A DNA stretch of 18,961 nucleotides from an uncultured Roseiflexaceae bacterium (GTDB taxonomy: Bacteria; Chloroflexota; Chloroflexia; Chloroflexales; Roseiflexaceae). Within the stretch, counting starts at the first letter, position 1; each line of letters begins with the position of its first letter. The notes under the pieces were generated by a model. That model worked only from the letters and a program-made list of their open reading frames with translations. It searched no databases and was not told the origin of the DNA. The DNA is taken from positions 1-18,961 of the forward strand of contig CAIPUQ010000110.1 in NCBI GenBank assembly GCA_903868295.1. The letters run 5' to 3'. This document shows positions 13,624-18,961 of this stretch, piece by piece. The position numbers were made by a program, and so were the translations under genes.

Positions 13624-14421
13624 ATGGCGAAAGTCATTACCATTACCTCGGGCAAAGGCGGAGTCGGCAAAACCACGTCTACCGCCAATCTGGGCACCGC
13701 TTTGGCAATGCTCGGCAAAAAAGTCATCGTCGTTGATGCTGATATCGGTCTGCGCAACCTCGATGTTGTGTTGGGACTCGAAAATCGCATCGTCTACGAC
13801 CTTGTCGACGTCATCGAAGGGAACTGTCGCTTGCGCCAGGCCCTCATCAAAGACAAGCACAACGGCGAGTTGTATCTGTTGCCTGCAGCCCAAACCAAAG
13901 ACAAAGATGCCGTTTCGCAGGACGAAATGGTTGAACTCGTCGATCAACTGCGGAGCGAAGCAGATTACGTCATCATCGATAGCCCAGCCGGGATCGAGAG
14001 TGGCTTCAAGAATGCCATTGCAGGCGCGGATGATATCATTATTGTCACCACCCCAGAAGTGTCGGCTGTACGCGATGCAGATCGTATCATTGGGCTGTGC
14101 GAGGCTGCCGGCAAAGGTCACCCACGCCTCATCATTAATCGATTACGCCCCAAGATGGTGCGGAGCGGCGAAATGATGTCGGTCGAAGACCTGCTGCAGA
14201 TCTTGGCCATAGACCTCATCGGCATCATCCCCGACGACGAGGCGGTTATCACAGCCACCAATCGCGGCGAAGTACTCGTGCTCGACAAGAATTCCAAAAC
14301 CGGCAAATACTACATGGATATCGCCCGCCGCATCACCGGCGAATCGATCAAAATAGACCCCATTGAAGACAATCCATCATTGATGGAGCGTCTGTCGGGC
14401 ATGTTCCAAGGCAAACGCTGA
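13624..14421 (+). CDS. minD: Septum site-determining ATPase MinD
   Basis: MinD is the ParA/MinD-family ATPase that binds the membrane as an ATP dimer, recruits MinC and is released by MinE. The deviant Walker A KGGVGKTT is at residues 11-18 with both signature lysines (K11, K16). VVDADIGLRNLDVVLGLENR and IIDSPAGIESGF (switch II/Walker B) are canonical. The C-terminus PSLMERLSGMFQGKR can form the amphipathic membrane-targeting helix. 265 residues, intact. GGGAG (13610-13614 region) precedes the ATG at normal spacing. It lies between minC and minE. Confidence 0.97.
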   Translation: MAKVITITSGKGGVGKTTSTANLGTALAMLGKKVIVVDADIGLRNLDVVLGLENRIVYDLVDVIEGNCRLRQALIKDKHNGELYLLPAAQTKDKDAVSQDEMVELVDQLRSEADYVIIDSPAGIESGFKNAIAGADDIIIVTTPEVSAVRDADRIIGLCEAAGKGHPRLIINRLRPKMVRSGEMMSVEDLLQILAIDLIGIIPDDEAVITATNRGEVLVLDKNSKTGKYYMDIARRITGESIKIDPIEDNPSLMERLSGMFQGKR

Positions 14422-14422
14422 G

Positions 14423-14449
14423 CATATCGTACGAAAGGAGTCCGATATG
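14423..14449 (+). promoter_or_regulatory. Hairpin enclosing the minE ribosome site and start codon
   Basis: CATATCG (14423-14429) is perfectly complementary to CGATATG (14443-14449). The 13-nt loop contains AAAGGAG, the minE Shine-Dalgarno (14434-14440), and the right arm ends with the minE ATG (14447-14449). In RNA this would place the start codon in a 7-bp stem and display the Shine-Dalgarno in the loop. A translational control role is inference. Confidence 0.5.
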
Positions 14450-14695
14450 GGATTCTTTGGACGCAATAAAGGGTCTGCCGAAGCCGCCCGTAATCGTCTG
14501 TTGAGTGTGTTGGTATCGGATCGGGTCAAGTTAACCCCCGACATGATGAACCGCATGAAGGCAGAACTGTGCGAGGTCATCCGGCGCTATGTGCCAGGCA
14601 TCGACGCCGAGGCGATAGCCATTAGTGTTACCCAAACCGACAACAATATGGATCAACTCGAGACGCGCATCCCTATCGCACGTAATCGGAGCTGA
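14447..14695 (+). CDS. minE: Cell division topological specificity factor MinE
   Basis: MinE stimulates MinD ATPase activity and displaces MinC, creating the pole-to-pole oscillation that restricts division to midcell. The N-terminus MGFFGRNKG is the short amphipathic membrane-targeting segment. EAARNRLLSVLVSDR (residues 12-26) is the MinD-contact region. The remainder (MMNRMKAELCEVIRRYV, then AIAISVTQ and MDQLETRIPI) is the conserved dimerisation domain. 82 residues, normal. The ribosome site AAAGGAG at 14434-14440 is strong. It follows minD by 25 nt. Confidence 0.95.
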   Translation: MGFFGRNKGSAEAARNRLLSVLVSDRVKLTPDMMNRMKAELCEVIRRYVPGIDAEAIAISVTQTDNNMDQLETRIPIARNRS

Positions 14696-14777
14696 TACAC
14701 ACGTAGCACTTGGTGGCTCTGTTCCTCTTCCCACAGCGCGTCGAGATTTGACGTCTGCGTACTGATGTGAGGCTGCC

Positions 14778-15848
14778 ATGCATTCACCCCGCCCGAGTAT
14801 CGTCTTTAGCTCAACGATGAAGTGGCTCGCAGCCGCCATGACGATTGCATTGGCCTATGTCTTGTACACCGCTGTACACGATGTTGCGCTGGTCTTTTTT
14901 GGTGCTGCCGTTTTCGCGTATATCTTCGCACCGATTGTGGATTTCTTCGCCCCATATACCCGTCAATCGCGCATGCTTGCGACGACCCTGTTTTTTCTCA
15001 TCATGGCCGCGCTAGGGGCGATAATCATCGCGCAGCTCGGTCCCATCGTGACCGCACAATACAGTAGCTTGCGTGCCGATTTGCCCAATGCATTGGCTGT
15101 GATTGATGCGTGGTCGCTGGTGGTGGCGGGGACTACCATCCCCGTCGGCGCACACATCAAAGAGTTGCTCGCTGAACGTGTCATGGCTATACCAGCGAGC
15201 TTGCCATCATTGGTCGTCGGCGCGATTCACGGGTTCTTGCATGTGCTCGCATTTCTGATTTCGAGTTTCTTCCTCATGATGAACGGTAAGCAGTTGGTAC
15301 GGACGCTGGTCAATCTCGTCCCCAAAATCCATCAAGCAGAGGTCCGTTATGTCGGTGGTCACATCAACGGCATCCTGCGTGGCTACATCCGCGGGACGCT
15401 GCTGCTCATCCCCATCATGGCAGTCCTGACCACGATTGCCTTGTGGTTGCTCGGGGTGCGCTATGCGCTGCTTATCGGGATTGTCAGCGGCATCGTCGAG
15501 ATACTGCCCATTATCGGGCCTTGGTCTGCCGCGGCGTTTGCCATTATCATGGCAGTCTTTCAGAGCCCACTACCGTTCGGCGATACCGTCTTTATGGTCG
15601 CAGCGGTGATTGGTGCCGTGTACTTCTCGCTCCGGATGTTCGAGGACTACGTCATCATCCCGGCTGTCGTCGGACCTGCAGTGCATCTCCACCCGATTTT
15701 GGTCATCGCTGCAATCCTCGCCGGTGCCGAAATCGGCGGCATCCTCGGCCTCTTTTTGGCTATCCCGTTCACGTCGATCATGCAGTACTTGCTCCGCTGG
15801 GTCTATCACAAGCTCGTCAGCTCCGATACACTCCCAGACGGCCACTGA
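14778..15848 (+). CDS. AI-2E/PerM family membrane permease
   Basis: A polytopic inner-membrane protein with about seven or eight hydrophobic segments. It has the layout of the AI-2E transporter (UPF0118/PerM) family: two or three helices at the N-terminus, a soluble middle loop, then the helical core. Recognisable family blocks are the GHINGILRGYIRGTLLL segment, GIVSGIVEILPIIGPW (about 235-250, equivalent to the usual GxxxxIPxxG) and the C-terminal PILVIAAILAGAEIGGILG, then LFLAIPFT. 356 residues is standard. Members export AI-2 in some bacteria but act as ion/proton antiporters or have unknown roles in others, so substrate is not assigned. GTGAGG (14767-14772) precedes the ATG. It follows minE by 82 nt without a visible terminator, so read-through from the min operon is possible. 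Confidence 0.88.
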   Translation: MHSPRPSIVFSSTMKWLAAAMTIALAYVLYTAVHDVALVFFGAAVFAYIFAPIVDFFAPYTRQSRMLATTLFFLIMAALGAIIIAQLGPIVTAQYSSLRADLPNALAVIDAWSLVVAGTTIPVGAHIKELLAERVMAIPASLPSLVVGAIHGFLHVLAFLISSFFLMMNGKQLVRTLVNLVPKIHQAEVRYVGGHINGILRGYIRGTLLLIPIMAVLTTIALWLLGVRYALLIGIVSGIVEILPIIGPWSAAAFAIIMAVFQSPLPFGDTVFMVAAVIGAVYFSLRMFEDYVIIPAVVGPAVHLHPILVIAAILAGAEIGGILGLFLAIPFTSIMQYLLRWVYHKLVSSDTLPDGH

Positions 15849-15864
15849 GAGCCACCCCAACAAC

Positions 15865-15903
15865 AAAAACCGCCCGCAGTGCACATGCACTGCGGGCGGT
15901 TTT
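15865..15903. terminator. Bidirectional intrinsic terminator
   Basis: CCGCCCGCAGTGC (15870-15882) pairs perfectly with GCACTGCGGGCGG (15887-15899) around a 4-nt loop. The stem is flanked by AAAAA (15865-15869) and TTTT (15900-15903), so both strands have a T-run. It separates the convergent permease gene (stop at 15848) and fabI (stop at 15915). Confidence 0.93.
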
Positions 15904-15914
15904 GTGTGTGAGAC

Positions 15915-16688
15915 CTAGATTTTGACGCTGACGTTGCGGAAGCCGGCATCGACGTAGATAATCTCGCCGGTGGTGGCAGATGCCAGGTCACTACAGAGGA
16001 ACATAGCCATGTTGCCGACGTCTTCTTGGGTGACCAAGCGGCGCAATGGTGCAACGTCGGGGAAGTTTTTGAGCAGATCCTTGAAGCCCGAAATGCCGCT
16101 GGCTGCCAAGGTGCGGATCGGTCCAGCGCTGATGGCATTGCAGCGGATGTTGTCGGGACCGAGGTCGCTGGCCAGGTAGCGCACGCTTGCCTCGAGGGCT
16201 GCTTTGGCGACGCCCATGACGTTGTAGTTCTGGGCGACCTGCTGCGAGCCGTGATAGGTCAAGGTGATGACCGAACCACCGCTGTTGAGCAACGGGCGGG
16301 CGGCTTTGACCACGGCGGTCAGCGAATAGACGCTGATATCCATCGCAATCCGGAAGCCCTCGCGGGTGACGTTCAAGTAATCACCGGCGAGTTCTTCTTT
16401 TTTGGCGAACCCAATGGCGTGCACGATGATGTCGAACGTGCCCCAGCGGTTCTTGATGGCCACCATCAGATTGTCGATGTCGCTATCGCTGTCGACGTTG
16501 CAGGGCTCGATGAAGTCGACGCCCAGGCTTGCGGCCAAGGGACGCACGCGCTTTTCGATGGCATCGCCGACGTAGGTGAAGCACAGCTCCGCGCCTTCGG
16601 CGTGGAATGCCTTCGAAATGCCCCAGGCAATCGAGTTGTCATTGGCGAGGCCCATGATGAGGGCCCGTTTGCCGGTGAGTAATCCCAT
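15915..16688 (-). CDS. fabI: Enoyl-[acyl-carrier-protein] reductase FabI
   Basis: FabI is the NADH-dependent reductase of the last step of each fatty-acid elongation cycle (trans-2-enoyl-ACP to acyl-ACP). The nucleotide-binding segment is LIMGLANDNSIAWGI (residues 10-24). The catalytic pattern is Y145, Y155 and K162 in TYHGSQQVAQNYNVMGVAK, matching E. coli Y146, Y156 and K163. AGPIRTLAASGI is the substrate-loop region. 257 residues from the ATG at 16688, which has AAGGAG correctly placed upstream and gives the usual MGLLTGKRALIMG opening. An in-frame start at 16721 would add 11 atypical residues. One odd residue is H146 in TYHGS, where TYLG is usual. It lies 47 nt downstream of clpP on the same strand. 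Confidence 0.96.
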   Translation of the reverse strand: MGLLTGKRALIMGLANDNSIAWGISKAFHAEGAELCFTYVGDAIEKRVRPLAASLGVDFIEPCNVDSDSDIDNLMVAIKNRWGTFDIIVHAIGFAKKEELAGDYLNVTREGFRIAMDISVYSLTAVVKAARPLLNSGGSVITLTYHGSQQVAQNYNVMGVAKAALEASVRYLASDLGPDNIRCNAISAGPIRTLAASGISGFKDLLKNFPDVAPLRRLVTQEDVGNMAMFLCSDLASATTGEIIYVDAGFRNVSVKI

Positions 16689-16711
16689 AGTGGGTGGCTC
16701 CTTGTCAACAG

Positions 16712-16732
16712 CACTCCGCAACGACCGGAGTG
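16712..16732 (-). promoter_or_regulatory. Intercistronic hairpin clpP-fabI
   Basis: On the minus strand CACTCCG pairs perfectly with CGGAGTG (plus coordinates 16726-16732 and 16712-16718) around a 7-nt loop. It starts just after the clpP stop and ends about 8 nt before the fabI Shine-Dalgarno. There is no T-run. It could stabilise or delimit the clpP message, or attenuate. Confidence 0.45.
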
Positions 16733-16735
16733 GAA

Positions 16736-17326
16736 TTATCCGCGGGCTGGGACGTCGAGAATATGGTCGATGAAGCCGTATTCCTTGGCTTCGGTGGGGG
16801 TCATGAACTTATCACGCGAGAAGTCGCGCGTGATTTCTTCGGAGGTGCGGCCCGTGTCGGCCGACAGCAACCCGTTGCCCACCGCTTGCAGGCGCAGCAA
16901 CTCCGCCACCATGCGCTCGACGTCGGGGGCATAGCCCTGTGCGCCGCCGCCGGCAGGGTGGAAGTGGATGGTCGAGTGCGGCAACGCATAGCGCTTGCCC
17001 TTGGTGCCACCCGCCAACAGAATGGTTGCCATGCTGCCCGCACGACCGACACAGACCGTGTTCACGTCGGGGTTGATGATGTGCATGGTGTCGTAGATCG
17101 CCAGACCATCACGGACGCTGCCGCCCGGGCTGTTGATGTAGAACCAGACGTCGCGCTTCGAATCTTGGTGCTGTAGGTACAGCAACTGCGCAACGATGGA
17201 CGATGCGACATCGTCGTCGATGGGTGCAGCCAACATAATGACCCGCTCTTGGAGCAGGCGTGAGTACAGGTCCCAGCCGCGTTCGCCCCTTGGGGTGCGC
17301 TCGACGACACTTGGAATAATAGGCAT
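16736..17326 (-). CDS. clpP: ATP-dependent Clp protease proteolytic subunit ClpP
   Basis: ClpP is the serine peptidase that forms the 14-mer degradation chamber fed by ClpX/ClpA/ClpC unfoldases. The catalytic triad is complete: S98 in VGRAGSMAT, H123 in TIHFHPAGGG and D172 in FSRDKFM, agreeing with the E. coli S97/H122/D171 numbering. INSPGGSVRDGLAIYDTM (64-81) and the oxyanion region are conserved. The N-terminus PIIPSVVERTPRGERGWDLYSRLL matches mature ClpP, so no propeptide is present. The core departs from the usual GMAASMGAFLL and IHQPLGG consensus, so this may be one of several paralogues. 196 residues. GGAGG lies 7-13 nt upstream of the ATG. A promoter with an extended -10 is visible upstream. 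Confidence 0.93.
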   Translation of the reverse strand: MPIIPSVVERTPRGERGWDLYSRLLQERVIMLAAPIDDDVASSIVAQLLYLQHQDSKRDVWFYINSPGGSVRDGLAIYDTMHIINPDVNTVCVGRAGSMATILLAGGTKGKRYALPHSTIHFHPAGGGAQGYAPDVERMVAELLRLQAVGNGLLSADTGRTSEEITRDFSRDKFMTPTEAKEYGFIDHILDVPARG

Positions 17327-17348
17327 GGTGTTCTCCTCCAGATGCGCA

Positions 17349-17360
17349 TGGGCATGCCCA
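17349..17360. promoter_or_regulatory. 12-bp palindrome in the clpP leader
   Basis: TGGGCATGCCCA is a perfect 12-bp palindrome. It lies between the predicted clpP transcription start (near 17364 on the minus strand) and the Shine-Dalgarno. The position fits a repressor operator. It does not resemble the CtsR or ClgR sites I know. Confidence 0.35.
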
Positions 17361-17370
17361 ATGCCCTAGA

Positions 17371-17379
17371 AGTATACCA
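17371..17379 (-). promoter_or_regulatory. Extended -10 promoter for clpP
   Basis: On the minus strand TGG TATACT forms an extended -10 (TATACT at plus 17371-17376, TGG at 17377-17379). The -35 region (TTCGTC, about 16 bp upstream) is weak. The predicted leader is about 38 nt, with the palindrome and GGAGGA site inside it. Confidence 0.5.
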
Positions 17380-17427
17380 TAAAGCGTTTTTCGACGAATG
17401 CTGCGCGCCGGAGGAAATAAATTTTGA

Positions 17428-17453
17428 GCAGGGTTTATTGCAATAAACCCTGC
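17428..17453. terminator. 26-bp perfect palindrome after the amidohydrolase gene
   Basis: GCAGGGTTTATTG (17428-17440) is followed directly by its exact complement CAATAAACCCTGC (17441-17453). It lies 35 bp past the amidohydrolase stop and upstream of the clpP promoter, both on the minus strand. As RNA it gives an 11-bp stem with a 4-nt loop. On the minus strand it is followed by TCAAAATTTATTT, only a weak, delayed T-run. A terminator is the simplest reading. A protein-binding site for clpP control is the alternative. Confidence 0.5.
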
Positions 17454-17488
17454 CCAAAAGAAAACCTGCGCTATGGATGCATGGGAAC

Positions 17489-18961
17489 TTACCCGCGCTG
17501 ATAGACCACCTTGCCGCCGAGGATGGTGGTGGTGACTTTGATCTGCAGGATTTCTTCATCGCTACAGGTCAGGTAGTCGCGGTCAAGCACGGCCATGTCG
17601 GCCAACATGCCGGGCATCAAGATGCCCTTGAGGTGCTCTTCGCGGGTCAACCAGGTCGGGCTAGCGGTGTAGGAGCGCAGCGCTTCCATGCGGCTGATGG
17701 CTTCTTGTGGTGCAATCACCGTGCCCTTGTGGGTTTTGCGCGTTACCAAGCTGTACAAGCTGATGAACGGATTGTAGTGGAACGTGCTGGGGATGTCGCT
17801 CGAGGCAATCATCGGGATGCCACGCTTGAGGTACGTCTTGGCCGGTTTGTACTCGTGGGCCAGCTCTTCGCCGACGTCGCGGAACAAATCGTCGCCCTCG
17901 AAGTAGATGAACGTCGGCTGGATGACGGCGCCGATTTTGTACTTGGCCATGGCATCCAACGACGGCTCACTGGCGAAGTATGCATGGATGATGTTGTGGC
18001 GGTGGTCGCGTGGGTTGGCTGCCACGGCATCGGCAAAGGCCAGCGCCGACTCGTGGTGGGCGCGGTCACCGATGGCATGGATGCCGATGTCCCAGCCCAG
18101 GTCGTGCCCGCGCTTGAAGTAGCGGCGCAGATCGGCCGGGTTGAGTCGGTTGAAGTCGCGCACCGTCGTCTCGCCGACGAACGGGTTGAACATCCATGCC
18201 GTGCGGCTGGTGGTACCGCCGTCGACGGCCATCTTGAGGGCCGTCATGCGCAACATGTCGTCGCCCAGGCCGCTCCAGATGCCCAAATTGGCAGCCCGGT
18301 CGTCGAGCTCGGCTTCGTTTTCTTCTTCGCGGAACCCGTGCCATGACGGCATCAGCGACGCACGCAGGCGCAATTTGCCTTCGCGGTGGGCTGCCATGTA
18401 ACCACGGATTTCCCACGGGTACAGCCCGGGCTCTTGGATGCTGGTGATGCCATACGTCAAATACTGCGCACCGGCTTTGTCGATGGCCTCGACGCACTGC
18501 TCTTGGGTGACGGCCGGCAGCAGGTTGCGTACCAGCAGTTTGGCAGCGGCGCGCAAAATGCCGTTGGGTGTGCCATCGGGGAAGCGCTCGATTGACCCGC
18601 CGGCCGGGTCAGGCGTATTGGCGTCGACGCCCGCCATGCGCAGGGCCACGCTGTTGACCGTGTCCATGTTGAAGAAGCGCTTGAGCAACACCGGGTGCTT
18701 GTCGGTGGCGCTGTCGATGTCGGCGCGGGTCGGCACGCGGTTTTCGACCAAGAACGATTCGTTCCAGCCTTCGCCGATAATCCACTGCCCGGCTGGGGTC
18801 TTTTTGGCGGCTGCGGCAACCAAGTCGTGCATCTCTTTGAGGGATTTGCAGTCATCGAGCGAAATGCGGGTCAACTTGATGCCGACCTCGAGCATGTGGT
18901 TGTGCGAGTCGTTGAAGCCGGGGATAACCATGGCGCCGTTCAGATTGAGTATTTTGGTGCC
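17489..18961 (-). CDS. YtcJ-type metal-dependent amidohydrolase (5' truncated)
   Basis: An amidohydrolase-superfamily enzyme of the YtcJ/N-substituted formamide deformylase group. The N-terminal metal site is the HxH in MVIPGFNDSHNHM. EGWNESFL, GITSIQEPGLYPWE, ALKMAVDGG, GIHAIGDRAHHE and IASSDIPSTFHYNPF are the ordered blocks of this group, supplying further His and Asp ligands. The C-terminus has the usual GMLADMAVLDRDYL and VVYQRG beta-sandwich end. The frame stays open from the first internal ATG (18931) to the window edge (GTKILNLNGA precedes it), as expected for the N-terminal beta-sandwich, so the true start lies beyond 18961. 490 residues are visible of a usual 530-560. The substrate is unknown, and these enzymes are often predicted cytoplasmic. 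Confidence 0.9.
   Translation of the reverse strand, partial: GTKILNLNGAMVIPGFNDSHNHMLEVGIKLTRISLDDCKSLKEMHDLVAAAAKKTPAGQWIIGEGWNESFLVENRVPTRADIDSATDKHPVLLKRFFNMDTVNSVALRMAGVDANTPDPAGGSIERFPDGTPNGILRAAAKLLVRNLLPAVTQEQCVEAIDKAGAQYLTYGITSIQEPGLYPWEIRGYMAAHREGKLRLRASLMPSWHGFREEENEAELDDRAANLGIWSGLGDDMLRMTALKMAVDGGTTSRTAWMFNPFVGETTVRDFNRLNPADLRRYFKRGHDLGWDIGIHAIGDRAHHESALAFADAVAANPRDHRHNIIHAYFASEPSLDAMAKYKIGAVIQPTFIYFEGDDLFRDVGEELAHEYKPAKTYLKRGIPMIASSDIPSTFHYNPFISLYSLVTRKTHKGTVIAPQEAISRMEALRSYTASPTWLTREEHLKGILMPGMLADMAVLDRDYLTCSDEEILQIKVTTTILGGKVVYQRG

Noticed and set aside
14696..14777. Gap between minE and the permease, examined for a terminator or small RNA
   Set aside because: Only a 4-bp stem (CGTC/GACG) is seen and there is no T-run.
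16026..16682. Plus-strand open frame (218 codons) opposite fabI
   Set aside because: Shadow of the fabI reading frame, with no ribosome site or family resemblance.
17477..18346. Long plus-strand open frame (289 codons) opposite the amidohydrolase gene
   Set aside because: It lies wholly within a well-supported minus-strand gene. Its composition (runs of V, A, H, D, G) is typical of the antisense of GC-rich coding sequence, with no recognisable motif.
1..18961. CRISPR arrays, tRNA/rRNA genes, insertion sequences, attachment sites, defence or toxin genes
   Set aside because: None was recognised on reading both strands. The intergenic gaps are all short (largest about 160 bp) and contain no repeated spacers or tRNA-like folds.

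Overview
The window is a gene-dense, moderately GC-rich bacterial chromosome segment holding core housekeeping genes. Protein-level resemblance (ATP synthase, RNase J, FabI, a divergent ClpP, an intact minCDE set, and a lone mreB without mreCD beside it) suggests Chloroflexota, possibly class Chloroflexia. This is an inference from remembered family features and was not checked by any search. No tRNA, rRNA, CRISPR array, insertion sequence or prophage gene is visible. Nothing in base or codon use clearly marks recent transfer.

Layout. (1) 1-3974, plus strand: the end of the F1 ATP synthase operon in canonical order, atpA (5' truncated by the window edge), atpG, atpD, atpC, closed by a strong intrinsic terminator. 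Each of the three gaps between these genes carries an RNA hairpin just upstream of the next ribosome binding site. (2) 4020-8236, plus strand: mreB with its own extended -10 promoter, then four tightly packed genes: a SAM methyltransferase, a DUF402 (FomD/nucleotide-phosphatase-like) protein, a Gfo/Idh/MocA oxidoreductase and a second SAM methyltransferase. Gaps are 5 and 12 nt, followed by two ATGA overlaps, so this looks like one transcript. The function of the four followers is unknown. (3) 8237-8383: an intergenic region with a large imperfect inverted repeat and a near-consensus -10 box. (4) 8384-11383, plus strand: type 4 uracil-DNA glycosylase, a two-helix membrane protein with a PH-like domain, and RNase J with its terminator. 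(5) 11366-12799, minus strand: a lipoprotein built from two repeats of the same domain, then RimI. The rimI stop codon lies inside the RNase J terminator. (6) 12932-15848, plus strand: minC, minD, minE and an AI-2E/PerM-type membrane permease, ending at a bidirectional terminator. (7) 15915-18961, minus strand: a YtcJ-type amidohydrolase (cut by the right edge), clpP and fabI.

Functionally the region combines energy production, cell shape and division-site selection (MreB, MinCDE), RNA turnover (RNase J), protein turnover (ClpP), fatty-acid elongation (FabI), DNA repair and ribosomal-protein acetylation (RimI). The least ordinary items are the mreB-linked methyltransferase/DUF402/oxidoreductase cluster, the structured element at 8241-8331, the duplicated-domain lipoprotein, an altered Fe-S ligand set in the uracil-DNA glycosylase, and RNA hairpins at translation starts in the atp operon and at minE.
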